Shown here: positions 21,066-32,628 of the stretch, in pieces
How positions within the stretch are numbered: the stretch's first letter is position 1
Layout: each line of letters begins with the position of its first letter
From: Shinisaurus crocodilurus
Lineage: Eukaryota > Chordata > Lepidosauria > Squamata > Shinisauridae
Direction of reading: 5' to 3'
Assembly: GCA_021292165.1 (NCBI GenBank)
Contig: CM037880.1
Span: 28,728,232-28,792,231, forward strand
Length of the DNA stretch: 64,000 nucleotides
The notes under the pieces: model-generated
What the model saw: the letters and a program-made list of their open reading frames with translations, nothing else
What the model was told of the DNA's origin: nothing
Database searches by the model: none
Translations under genes and position numbers: made by a program

Positions 21066-22089
21066 TCATCAAGACACACTATACTGAGGCATGTATTCAG
21101 GATTTTTTTGGGGGGAAAACAGAGCTGGAAGACAGAATGCCGCCCCCAACGGATTTTTTTTTTTTAAAAACAGAAAATACCCCTTTTTCCACTTCCTTCA
21201 AAGACTGTTCCATTAGTTGTAAAAATGCAGGGGTCTGTCTGCTATGTATTGTGTCAGAGTGTGCTTTTTTCTTCAATCTTTTTTGACAGTGAGCCAACTT
21301 TGACTGAGCAGCAGATGTGAAATTAAAATTAGGTTATGTGTTTGATCAGTGCTCTACATAGCAAACTAGGAATTCATGGGACTGCACCTTACATTACTCA
21401 GTCTGTCACTTCTATTCAGTGGGTGACATTTCATTTGAACATATTATATATGAGAATCCTTGATACATTTTTTTTAGTGTTAAGAAAACAGTTTATAAAA
21501 TTTCCATAATTTGACATCTGTTAGTATTATTCTATGAACTATTGAAAATGGATAGCCGTAAAATGCTAGCACAGTGAACTTCATTTTCATATCTTAAGTT
21601 CAACATTTTTAGACTAAATGTTGGGGGGGACGACCTTGTTTGGGATTTGTTTATTTTTTTAATAGCTGCCTTTTTGGTGATGTTAAATCTTAGACTGTAT
21701 TTGATTTTGAGAAAGTTGCACTGATACAATCTGTAAGTGACATACACATACTGTGCTTGTAATGTGGATTGGGAAGTAGGGCTAGCCCAAGGTACTTTCC
21801 TGCTTGAGGTGAAGGACAAGATGGCACCTCCACCCTCATTCCACCTATGGAATCTCACCAGACTGGCAGTTGAATCTTAATTTGACAATGGGAACAAGAC
21901 AGCATCCTCCACCTCTGCACCAGAGAGCATGCTAGTTTAGGGCATGCAAGGCAGGCTACCGTAGGGAACTTGGAGGGAATGCTAAGGAGCTATCACCCTG
22001 TGCTCCTGCATCTGTTGCCTGAGGCAGCAGCCTCACTCTGTCTAATGGTAGTACCAATTCTGTTGGGAAGAAAACTAAGACTATGTAAC

Positions 22090-23395
22090 CTGCAGCACTG
22101 TCAATGCTGTGCTTCTGGATAGGTTGTCTGGGTTGGGAGTTGGAGGCACTGCGCTCCAGTGGTTCCGATCCTACTTGGGTGGCCGATTCCAGAAGGTGGT
22201 GCTGGGGGATTACTGCTCTGTCCCTTGGCAGTTATGCCATGGGGTGCCACAGGGCTCTATTTTATCCCCCATGCTGTTTAACACCTACATGAAACCACTG
22301 GGAGAGGTTATCCAGAGGTGTGGGCTGAGGTGTGATCAATATGCAGATGACACCCAGCTCTATCTCTCCTTTTCATCTAATCCAGGTGAGGCAGTGGCTG
22401 TTCTGAATCAGTGCCTGGGCACGCTAATGGACTGGATGAGGGCTAATAAACTGAGACTCAATCCAGATAAGACGGAGGTACTGTTAGTGGGTGGTTCGTC
22501 TGCCCGACTAAGTGATATTCAACCAGTTCTGGATGGGGTTGCACTCCCACTGAAGGATCAGGTTCGTAGTTTGGGGGTGCTCCTGGATCTACAACCGTCA
22601 CTCGAGGCACAGGTGAACTCGGTGGCACGGAGCACCTTTTATCAGTTTAGGCTGATATACCAACTACGTCCTTATCTGGACAGAGATAGCCTAGCTACAG
22701 TTATCCATGCTCTGGTAACCTCTTGTTTGGATTACTGCAATGCGTTATACGTGGGACTGCCTTTGAAAATGGTCCGGGAACTTCAGCTGGTCCAAAATAG
22801 GGCAGCGAGATTATTAACAGGAACTGGACAACGTGAACATATTATACCAGTGCTTTCTCATCTGCACTGGCTGCCAGTCTGTTTCCAGGCCCAATTCAAA
22901 GTGCTGGTACTAACATTCAAAGCCTGAAACGGCTTGGGGCCAGGGTATCTGAAGGATCGTCTCCTCTGCCTGGACACTAAGATCTTTGTCAGCAGTCCTT
23001 TTCCGAGAGCCCCTGCCAAAGGAAGTGAGGCAGGTGGCTACCAGGAGGAGGGCCTTTTCTGCTGTGGCACCCCGGTTGTGGAATGAGCTCCCCAAAGAAG
23101 CTCACCTGGCGCCTACACTGTACTCTTTCCGGCGCCAGGTGAAGACCTTTCTATTCTCCAAGGCATTTAAATCATTTTAATCATCTTAATCATTTTAATC
23201 TTGTAGTTGTTTTTAACTCTGTTATTGTAATTTGAACTGCTGCTGCTAGCTTTGCTGTTTGTTTTTAATCTGTGGTTTTAAATTTTATATTTATATTGTA
23301 TTGTATTTTATGGTTTTAACTGTTGTAAACCACTCAGAGAGCTTTGGCTATTGGGCGGTATAAAAAGGTATTAAATAAATAAATAAATAAATAAA
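22090..23395 (+). mobile_element. L2-clade LINE copy, second subfamily
   Basis: 5'-truncated LINE whose 3' end reads AACCACTCAGAGAGCTTTGG, CTATTGGGCGGTATAAAAAG and (AAAT)n. The tail differs from the 934-2490 family, so it is a separate L2 subfamily; the same tail type appears antisense at 19770-19815. Confidence 0.85.
22109..23180 (+). pseudogene. L2-clade reverse transcriptase, broken
   Basis: Begins inside the RT at LDRLSGLGVGGTALQWFRSY, so motif A is lost. Motif B (CHGVPQGSILSPMLFNTYMK) and motif C (DQYADDTQLYL) are intact, followed by RLNPDKTEVLLVG, LKDQVRSLGVLLD, LDYCNALYVGLPLKM and HLHWLPV. A TGA at 22925-22927 stops the frame after FKA, and a frameshift by about 22990 moves the final block (RRRAFSAVAPRLWNELPKEA, FRRQVKTFLFSKA) into another frame ending at 23180. 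About two thirds identical in pattern to the 935-2344 protein. Inactive. Confidence 0.85.
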
Positions 23396-23937
23396 AATAT
23401 ACATACCGTACTCTGTTTCTTCCCTGTGTTGAGGCCTCTAATCACCTTCACGTGGAAGATGTGAGAATATGCAGCAATGACATGACAATATTCTAATGCT
23501 ATAACTTACTCTGCATAGCATATGCATAGACTGTATATTGACTGTTTTAATTTAATTAAAATAATCTACACATTTATCAGTCCCCATGATCCTTCCCCTC
23601 ACCAAGTACATGGATGTGACAGGCTTCTGTGCATATCTGCTACTTGATTTGTGTACTTGTGTGATAAAAACACTAGTGCCGCATGCTGTAAGTTACACCA
23701 CATATAATTCTTCCTGCATAGAAAATGATCTCCACGTAGATAATCCTAAAAAAAATGAAGCAGTCCTGAATTGATGAATGATGCTTTGAAGAAAGAATAA
23801 TGACAATCTACCTGTAGCAAAGAGATATGTCAGACAAACCAATGTTTATATTCCATACTGGGTGGCTGGAAAAGAGTGACTACTGAGATAGTCAATGTAA
23901 TTCTTTATACATTAGCCAGAAATGAAACCCCCACTCT

Positions 23938-24177
23938 AATTTATTTATTTTATTTTTTTTCCTATTTATATCCCACCTTTTTTCCTGCAAGGAACCCAAG
24001 GCAGCTTACATAACCCTCCTCCTTGCCTCCATTTTATCCTCACAACAACCTTGTGAGGTAGGTTAGTCTGAGAGTCAGTGACTGGCCCAAAGTCACCCAG
24101 TGAGCTTCATGGCTGAGTGGGGACTAGAACCCAGATCTCCTGCGTCCCAGTCCAACTACTACACCACACTGGCTCTC
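23938..24177 (-). mobile_element. tRNA-derived SINE, antisense, next to PDZ exon
   Basis: Reverse complement of the SINE at 15296-15560: a TTTATTTT tail, TATATCCCACCTTTTTTCCT, GTGACTGGCCCAAAGTCACC and the tRNA-like head ending CTACACCACACTGGCTCTCT. It is inserted against the gene's direction, with its head 67 bp upstream of the exon at 24245. Confidence 0.82.
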
Positions 24178-24244
24178 TAATTGTTTTGTATAGTAATATG
24201 TTTTTTCTTGTTCATATAGTAATATGTTTCCTCCTTCCCCACAG

Positions 24245-24299
24245 TGACAGCATATTGGAACTTAGTGTTATGCCAAAAGATGAAGACATACTTCAGCTG
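24245..24299 (+). CDS. ARHGAP21: ARHGAP21 exon, end of PDZ domain
   Basis: A 55-nt exon with a pyrimidine-rich acceptor (CCTCCTTCCCCACAG) and a strong CTG|GTAAGT donor. The peptide SDSILELSVMPKDEDILQL is the last PDZ strand and the start of the linker, matching the ARHGAP21 family closely. It begins by finishing a split Ser codon and ends on a whole codon (phase 0). An antisense tRNA-derived SINE ends 67 bp upstream of the acceptor, so the branch point and polypyrimidine tract sit in the short unique gap between SINE and exon. Confidence 0.93.
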
Positions 24300-27200
24300 G
24301 TAAGTTATACTATTGAAATGGAAACTAAGGTGCTCCGTAAACCCCCCCCCCCCAGGGTTTTGCCTCTTTAACCAGCTTCGTGAATAGTCTGAAGCTGTGA
24401 ATAATGCTACTACTATAGTTGTAATGGCCATTTTCACCCTTCTTAGTCTGTTGTTGCTTTAGTTCTATAGATATAGAAGAGGAAGAATAAGAAAATGTGA
24501 AATGGAGAGAGCCTTCCTTCTCTTTGTATGCTTCAGGCACATATAACACAAACCTTTAGAATGCAGTGGGTTGTGATTGAATAGAATCTAAAATCATATT
24601 TTGAATTAAGCTGAAGAGGATACAATTCCCTCTGAGAAGGTAAAATACGTGATGATAATCCAGCAAAAACAGGGTGATGATGTAGTCCCTTCATGTGTTA
24701 CTTGTGTGAAGGGGGTTGATGCATTGAAAAGTGCAGCAGCTGGCCCTGCCATCGATACCATGCATCTTCTCTGATCCCAGCCAATATCTGAGCCTGAGAA
24801 CCCTGTGTGTGTATACTTCCACAGGAGATGGAGCCCTAGATGATCAGAGCTCCATGTGTAGAGATCTATGCATATAGGCTTCAACAGCTCAAGACACCTA
24901 GCATGTGAATGTCAGGGACAGAGCCCATGGTGTGACTCCACTGCCCCTTTCAATGCATGGACCTCGTTCTTATAAGTAATGTGTCTGTGAAGGAGACTTG
25001 TGTCTTTGTGCAATGCGGGGAGAGAAATGAGATTACTTCGGCCATCTTCTTAAATCAGAAGGAGGCATCATCATTATAATGCTGTAAAATTATAGTCCAA
25101 ACAGCTAAAACTTGGCCAGATTATCTGCAAGAAACACCAGGCTTTATGTTGGAAAGGGTAACACATCCATTACTCCGTGGCAATTTATAAGGCAAGGTAA
25201 ATTTTACCCAAATGTAGGACAGAAAGTGTTCCTTTTTAATGAAATAGTATTTCAGGAATAAAACCAGACCAGTTGTTCTGATAGAATTTATGAAGTATTT
25301 TTTACCCAAATTCAGCACTAAAAGGGTTAATATGACAAGAACAGTTCCTCTTAACAAAATGGTCATTCTACAAGAGTTTTAGCTGTGTAAGATCCAGGCT
25401 CTACAGGTTAAATAACTGCAGGTATATAAAAATCCTTCAGCTGGAGGAGCCATACTGATAACACATGATTTTAAGTGAAATAGTGGATATGTTTCTATTT
25501 GCAATGCAAGATTTTTTTTTGCCTTTGAGGAACACTCTGAGTTGAAATGCATTGAGCATATTACACACCATAATAAGTTCAACTTTTCTGTTTGTTTGTT
25601 TGTTTGTTTGTTGAAGCATATGTTACTCAGTGGCATTCCCGCTTTATTAAATACTAGCAAAAATGCATGTCAATATGATTTCGCTGAGCTTCCCGTTGTG
25701 CATCTTTTGCATATTTAGTGACATGCCTTTGCCTTTCTACACTTTAGCTAGTAACATCAGTGAAACACTGCAGTTACGCTTGCCACAAAAAGTGTGAATC
25801 AGCCCTCAAAGGAGATCTATATTTTATTGGCAATAAATGGGTTGATTTAATTCCTTACAACTACTGAAAAGACCACAATGACAGCAATTTTTAAAATTAT
25901 ATTGGTATGAGGATGTGGAGTAACTTTGGATGTTTTCAGACATAGTGCTGAATGAGAGAGAGATGAAAGATGACTATGAACAAAATTGACATGTATAAAC
26001 TTATTTAATAGACTGTACACGGAAAAGAAATTATTGGTTACAGATAAATAGCTTATTCAAAAAAATTTAAATTACAGTAAGAAAAACTCTGCCTCTTGGA
26101 TTTAACATCTAAAGTTGGCCTTCCAGCTTTTCTTTTACAACTAAAGTGTACAGTTGAAATAAAGGTATTGCAGTGTTTTCATGAGAGATTGTTTACCATT
26201 CATTTGTTTGGACTGAAGTTCATTATAGTGAGTTTTGCCGCAAGTAAGCTGAACATGTCATTAGGAAAAATTATAGAACAATTAATTACTTTATTCCATA
26301 TCACTGTAACCCGGGCTATGTCTAGTTTTATTTCATTTGTTTAAAAAGGTCAAAATTTGCACCAAGAAAAATAGAATGTTGTGACCTATATTTGTTAATG
26401 ACTGTATTAAGCATATTTACATATTTTGTATAACTGGCTATGCAGGATAGTAAAGCTCTGCCCTATGATCACTGGACATCCCTTCCCGCAGCCCTTTGAG
26501 TTTTCAGCAAGTACTGCCTGCACCATTTTATGATGCATCTAAACTTTTTTTTCAAAATGTTCATTTATTTCATTAACATTTGAATGCTCCACCACTGTAC
26601 CACTCAAGCACTGGAGCTCTTATCGAGCCCTTACACAGGGAGGGGAGAATCAGACATTAGCACTGTACAACAATATGCCCTTCTTATTTAATTTTTTTAA
26701 TTAAGAATGTTTTAATTTAATCTTCCATTGCTAACATCCACATCTCCCCTAATTTTTTAAAAGCAGTGAACATGATTATGGCTACTTCACTGCAACAAAG
26801 CTGTACCTTCCCCTCTATTCTGTGGGGCAGGATATAGCACTCTTGTCACTGGATTATGACTATAACAAATATAGCACAAAAGAAAAACCTGTTTTCAAAT
26901 ATTTTCTAGTAGCACTAATAGTTTTATCCTAAAAGATGTTAATCATGCAGTCCCTGATCCCTTGAACATATGTAGTTCCACTGAAATCAAAAGAACAACC
27001 CATGTGCTTAACATTGAAGACCAAGTGTACTCAGCTGCGTGCCAGAACAAGGCTCAGAAGAAATAGAAATATTTCATCATAAGCCAGCCATGCATGAACC
27101 AAGTTGCCTGTTTGCAACTGAAAATTTATGAGGAACTAAAGCTGCAAGCCAGCAGTACACATGAATCAGATCTGTGCATTCACTAGAGTTTTTCCTCCCA

Positions 27201-27348
27201 GTTTCCCTCTTAGATGCTTCTCCCCAACCATAACCCAAACTACTTTAAAAATTCTGACAAGTTTAAACAATGTCCAGATCTGGGGCAGAAGATTTGTTGC
27301 CTAGGAAACTGACAGGTGCCTTTGTATTACCTCACTGACAATGAGAGT

Positions 27349-27576
27349 GGCTTAGATCCAAGATGTCTTATGCGACCAGAAAAATACTTCTGCTTGTGCA
27401 AGGCAGTTCCACAAAATTCCTCCAATTTCTCCATCTTGTTGCAGCCCACTGTGCCCCATCCTACGACCCTCAGGAACAGGTTTTCTGCAGTGGGAAAATG
27501 GACTGTAGTGGTGGGGGTGGGGGACACAGGAAAGCCCCATTGCGCAGAGTTCTGCACAGCCATCGCTGGATCCAAC
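27349..27576. repeat. Dispersed G/C-rich repeat
   Basis: Left GCTTAGATCCAAGATG, right CATCGCTGGATCCAAC: partly inverted GGATCC-type ends around a C-rich then G-rich body (CCCACTGTGCCCCATCC against GGGGGTGGGGGACACAGG). Loosely related to 58851-59070. Confidence 0.4.
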
Positions 27577-28232
27577 TCATTACTTTGATTTAAGATTTTA
27601 TTTCAGCAAATTTAAGGACACATCTAAGCATTTGTGGTTTAAAATACTGAAAATGTGACCCAAGTACCGTTTCCAGTATGCAGTGGTGCTGGTCTGGCCT
27701 CTTGGGGCAATTTAGATGTTGTTGAGGAGTTTTTCTATAAACCAGTGTAAGTGACTCACTTCAGCTTTTCTGTGTCTCACTAGGACAAGGTTATAACGAT
27801 GAAAACAGTAGGAAAACTGTGACTTATCTTGTGCCAAACAACACAAATTGTTGCAGAAAAATGAGGAAAAGGGAAACTGCTCAATGTACTGTTCTGAGTT
27901 AGTCACCAGCATTTTATTGACTTTAAGAAGAGTATGAATCAAAATAAATGGACTGTCCCATTGCTAGATGTCTGATGGTTTTGCCCATAGCTAGTATCAA
28001 AAGAAACAGATACTTCTTCAGTTAGTTGCTTTCCTAGATCATCTACAGATGAACATTTGTGATTAATTCCATTAAAATATATACTTCAGATTGCTGCAGA
28101 CAGAATTGTGCCTCTAGTTCATGGTTCTGAGACAAGGGTCCAATTCATACACTAAAAGTGGTGGTATTGTTACCACTTTCCAGATTTCTTCGGGGAGGAG
28201 TTCCCATAGGAATCCATGATATTTCCATATAA

Positions 28233-28580
28233 ACATAGGCTGTGTTCATACATAACGCTAAACCATAGCTTAGCATTATGAGGATGAGCCTGTGTGCTTC
28301 CCCCGCTCCAACTCTAAACTGTGGTTAATCTTAACTATGGTTTACTTAAAACAAATCAGCTTTATAAACCATAGCTTTAGTAAACCATAGTTAAGATTAA
28401 CTGCAGTTTGACCTGGTTTGGATAGCCCAACAAGCTGTGGTTAATTAAACAATGGAATAGAAATCTTCTGAATTCCTTCTTACAGCTGCATTGGAAGATG
28501 GAAGCATGCAAACCCAAGTTTTGCACAGTCTCATCCTTGTAATACTAAACCATGGTTAGTGTTTTGTGTTAAAGAGGCCA
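28233..28580. mobile_element. Palindromic element, AACGCTAAACCATGG family, copy 1
   Basis: Left end GTTCATACATAACGCTAAAC and right end CTAAACCATGGTTAGTGTTT pair as inverted repeats. The interior repeats AACCATAG, ACTATGGTTT and TTAAGATTAACTG in both orientations and centres near 28360. Related to 47852-48145 and more distantly 62280-62910. Confidence 0.6.
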
Positions 28581-29329
28581 TAGTGCCAAGTAGCTTCCTA
28601 TATTCCAAAGGAGGCTTCCCTAACTCTCATTCCCCCTCTGAAGCTCTCTATGCAAGCTTTGGGTAGACTGAAGGGGATGGCAGGTCCTAGCAATCAGATT
28701 CGTCAAGGCATGTTTTTTTTCCTTTTTAAGGGATTGGAGTAGCCATACATTTTAAAATGTATTTGCTCCTCAGTCCTGGTCTGGGCCAGCATTGCCATTC
28801 TTAGCTATTTCTTATCTGCCAGTGCTATATCCACCTACATCCCTTCTTTCTGCTTCTTCCAATTACTAACTGTTTGAAGCTGGATACCTGGTAGTGAATA
28901 GTGTGGAATGCCTTTCAGTTGCTTTGGGTCCCTTTCTCTCTGTGGGTGGGGCCTTCCTCAGGTGTTTTATTCTCATTGGATCCTGGTTGGAAGCTAATTT
29001 TGATAGCTCCCTACTTTGAGGGACATGGTAATTTGCAGCTCAGATTATATCTTTCCCTGTCCTTGGAATTCTCCAGGTTTGCTTTTAGGCATGTTCAGAA
29101 TTTGCTGGTGTTAATTTCAATAAATTAAAGCCAGAGCTGTGTCAGTAATTTAGCTGGTGTGTGTGTGTAGGTTTTTGGTCTTTTGTTGACTGTGGGGAAA
29201 AGTTCTGATTGAACAGTATTTGCTACCCCTCTACACAATGCAGTTTCCTTTACATCCTAAAGCAAGTCTGCATAACCCCAGTAGTACATTAACATAACTA
29301 GTGAACTTACCTGGCTTTGCACAGGTTGG

Positions 29330-30275
29330 AATATCCCTTACTGTAGTACAGCAATGCCTTCAAGCAAGGAAACACAGCTGTCAGAGTTGGATACATTGTG
29401 CCCGCCCCATCTGAGTGAAAGTATGGCTGCTGGTACCCATAGACATGGCCCATGCTATGGTGTGTCCCTATAGCCCCCTGAAGGAGGGATCTGCCCACGG
29501 GGGGGGGGGGGAGCCATATAACTCTGTCCATATCAGGTACGAAGATTTCCTACCCAATATTGGTCAGGGAAACTAATGGGGAATTGAAAGGCATTGGGAT
29601 GGGTGTCTCAAAGTGAGTCTCCCAGCAATCAGGCTCCCGCTGCTTTCTTGCTGCATCACTGGCACTCTGTTTGCAGTGCAAGCTTGGCAGATTGAGCTCC
29701 TGGCTTCAAGGGCACCAACCCACCAGAGCATTCATTTGGTATTCTTCAAGTGGCAATCCCTGATACTAATCCCTGTAAAGTGCTACTCTCAGAGTTTGCT
29801 TCTCAGTACAAGCAACTCATTTCCAGTGTGAGAACATTCCCTAAGCTTCTCCCTTTCCCCAAGTACTGTCTTCAGTTATGACACTTGCCTCTGGCCCCTC
29901 TGATCTTTGTTTGCTGCTCTGGAACTTGTCCTGTGCCTATTTTGGACTACACACCTGCCTCTGGCCTGTTGCACTGGCATCCAGTGCCCTTAGTTTGATA
30001 CAGAAAAACGTGCAAGCAAAGTTAAGCAACTGTCACCATTGGACACTTTGCACCTGCCCTGTCTGAGTGAAACCACTCCCGCTGGTACCCTTAGGTTTTG
30101 TATGGTTTGGAATAGCCCTTAGTTTGATACAGTGAAGCCCGCTGGCACCCCTAGGCATGGCCCCTGCTGTGGTGCACCTCTATAGCCCCTGGAGGGAGGG
30201 TTCTCCCCACTCCATTCCTTTGAGGGAGGGGCTGCCTCACAGCAGGGGAGGGGGCAGCCATATAACCCTGTCCCT
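29330..30275. repeat. Pair of degenerate direct repeats, about 570 bp apart
   Basis: 29330-29530 and 30095-30275 share, in order, GGAATA.CCCTTA, a GCTGGTACCCATAGACATGG-like segment (CTGGCACCCCTAGGCATGG in the second), CCTATAGCCCCCTGAAGGAGG (TATAGCCCCTGGAGGGAGG), and GCCATATAACTCTGTCC (GCCATATAACCCTGTCC). A third partial unit around 30050-30100 repeats GCCCTGTCTGAGTGAAACC. This could be a decayed LTR pair or an old segmental duplication; I see no coding sequence between them. Confidence 0.5.
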
Positions 30276-30574
30276 CAGACTAGCCCTCCAGGCTCCAAAC
30301 TGTATTGACTGCATAGCTATGCACTGGTTAGGGAAATCTGCCACCTCGTGACCAAAGATGGCACTGCAGGCTTCAAACATTTAAATTAATTAAAATTAAT
30401 TGATGTGTTTAAAAAACCAAATACCCCAAGGTACACACCCTTAGAGTCCTTCAGTATGCATGCCATGTTTCAGGTGTCTAGGTTTCACCTTCTTGGTGCT
30501 ATGGCACTGACAGTCAGATACACATCCTCCTTTATTGTTATAGATGTCCACACATAGCCTGTCAGGATTAGAAG

Positions 30575-30902
30575 TAGGACGTATTTTTCGCTCCTTAACA
30601 TGCACTCCCCCCCCCCCCAATAGGGGGAAATGTCTGTGCGTCTTATGGAGCGAATATTGTTTAAAAAATATTTTTTTTTACTTACCTCTGCTGGTACGGG
30701 GAAGAGCGGAGGTCTCCTGGGTGGGGCGGGGCAAGCCCCCGCCTCTCAGCTGATTTCCCGCGGAGCAGCTGATTTAATTTTTTTTTTTGTTTTTTGTTTT
30801 TTGTTTTACTTACCTCTGCTGGTCCGGGGAAGAGCAGAGCGCTCTTGGGCGGAGTGGGACAAGCCCCTGCCTCTCAGCTGATTCCCCGCAGAACAGCTGA
30901 TT

Positions 30903-30945
<43 letters not shown>

Positions 30946-31000
30946 ACGTACCATACGGTAAGTGCGTCCGGTGCGTCTTATGGAGCCAAAAATACGGTAG
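30575..31000. mobile_element. Inverted-end DNA element, CGTATTTTTCGCTCC type
   Basis: Left ACGTATTTTTCGCTCCTTAA and right GGAGCCAAAAATACGGTA are inverted. GTGCGTCTTATGGAGC occurs near both ends in the same direction. Inside are two direct copies of a roughly 110-bp unit (TTACTTACCTCTGCTGGTAC at about 30680, TTACTTACCTCTGCTGGTCC at about 30807), the second ending in a (TA)n run at 30906-30942. No coding capacity. Confidence 0.6.
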
Positions 31001-31036
31001 TTGGTTGACCTGGAAGTGCTTAATGATCATGTCCTC

Positions 31037-31909
31037 TGTAGCGGACGGGACCCCTCCTCCTACCTCACACCCTTAATGTGTAATTCACTCTCACCAAGTG
31101 CCACCTTGTATTGGTCACTTCAGACTTTAAGTTGTCTTCTTTCCTCACACAGCTAAAGGTGTCTCTCTAGACTGCTGGTGAGAGCTCCATCTTCTTAAAC
31201 TGCATTAGCCGATTATATGTCTTAGGTCTTATATGTAGCTGTTCACCCACGTTTGTTTGTCTTTTTAAAGAGCAGTTTGTTTTATTCGATTACTTGAAGT
31301 AGGGTACCCCTCCGTTAATTCACTTCTTACTTTCCTGTCCACCAGTCAGACTCTGAAGACTTAGAACTTTGAATAAAAAGATTGATTTATTGTTCTAACA
31401 AAGTCTCTAAACTGATATTCAACTCAGGAACAGATAACTTAGATTTTCAACGGTTATGTTCAAACTTGTTGTTTGCTTAAGTTCAGGTTAAAGGTAGACA
31501 GATGTTATACAGTGCCTTTCTGTTTCAACTTGGTTGGGTTACTTGAAGTTACAGTATCAGAAGACCAGTGAACTTAACTATCCCTCTCACTAGTCCAGAG
31601 CTTCACCTTCTTCCTCAGACAGAAGGTCCTTCACTCCCTAAGCGGAAACTCCTGTGAAGTGTTCTTACTAACCCCTCCACGTTCGCTTTCTCACCAGTTT
31701 TTCTTCTCTCAACTCTTTTCTTCAGTACCACCTTTCCCCCTACCTACTCTAATCACCTCCCACTCCCTCTCCTCAACCGACAACCGACCCCCCCTCCTTA
31801 ACTGCCAACTCCCTGGGGTTCTATGCTCTCCGCTTAAACCAATCAGATTCAGAGCCTCTGGAATGTTCAGGTTGGCCCTCCCCGGGCTTCTGCCTGTCAC
31901 TCCGCCACA
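31037..31909 (-). mobile_element. Solo LTR of a retrovirus- or gypsy-like element
   Basis: Read on the minus strand the element begins TGTGGCGGAGTGAC and ends GTCCGCTACA, the TG...CA borders of an LTR with nearly perfect 9-base inverted ends. The 5-base word TCCTC flanks it exactly on both sides (31032-31036 and 31910-31914), a target duplication of the size left by retroviral-type integrases. Within it are an inverted CCAAT box near 31840, and an AATAAA on the minus strand at 31386-31391 as a probable poly(A) signal. No internal genes are adjacent, so this is a solo LTR left by recombination. Confidence 0.83.
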
Positions 31910-32502
31910 TCCTCCAGTAGTCTATGTAGCTAGCACGGTGCATTTCCTCTATGCACCTATTCACAGCTTAGCCCGTAGACAGCAGTGTTGTCAGAGAGGC
32001 AGTAGCGGAGGTGTGGTGTCTGGTAGAAAAATTCATGGGTGAGGGATGGATTGGGAGAGATCCGAAATGTTTCTGCATAAAGGGGTGGTCTGATTGCTAC
32101 AGTTTTTGCTCCAGAAAAGAGAGAAAATAATTACTCACTGTAATAAGACTGAAATTGCAGTCAGTCAGAAATGTCTGTTTCCCACTTTTATGAAGCATGA
32201 GCATCTGATTTTACTTAGCACTGTATAATCTTTGCATTCCCTCCCTCAAAAAGTGTGATGTGTCTTAGCAGACTGTGAGCCTTCTGGCAGGGACTTACCT
32301 TGTTTTAAAATATGTTTCGACAATACAAAATGCCCAATTCAATTAGCATGCACCCTTGTCCTGTGAATGCAGCTCTCCATTTGTGGGAGGCTTGTTAATA
32401 GGGAAAGGGAGTTGGTGGCAGGAAACTCAAGTATGCAGAGCAGTGTGCATGGCAGGGGGTGAGCAGGACAGGATTATGCCTTTAGATTATAAGATCTGTG
32501 GG

Positions 32503-32628
32503 ATGGATCCAGACTAAGGTAGTTGCACTTAGTTCCTATTGAAATCAATGGGACATAAGTCATGACGAAGTTGTCCCACTGATTTCAGTGGGACCTAAGT
32601 GCAACAAACTTAGTTTGGATGGATCCAA
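32503..32628. repeat. Short palindromic MITE with GGATCC ends
   Basis: Left TGGATCCAGACTAAGGTAGT and right ACTTAGTTTGGATGGATCCA pair as inverted repeats, and the centre repeats TGAAATCAATGGGAC and its inverse CCCACTGATTTCAGTGGGAC. Same family as 52771-52886. Confidence 0.6.

Noticed and set aside
31659..32042. 127-residue frame rich in Pro and Ser
   Set aside because: Lies mostly within the solo LTR, whose C/T-rich sequence stays open by chance.
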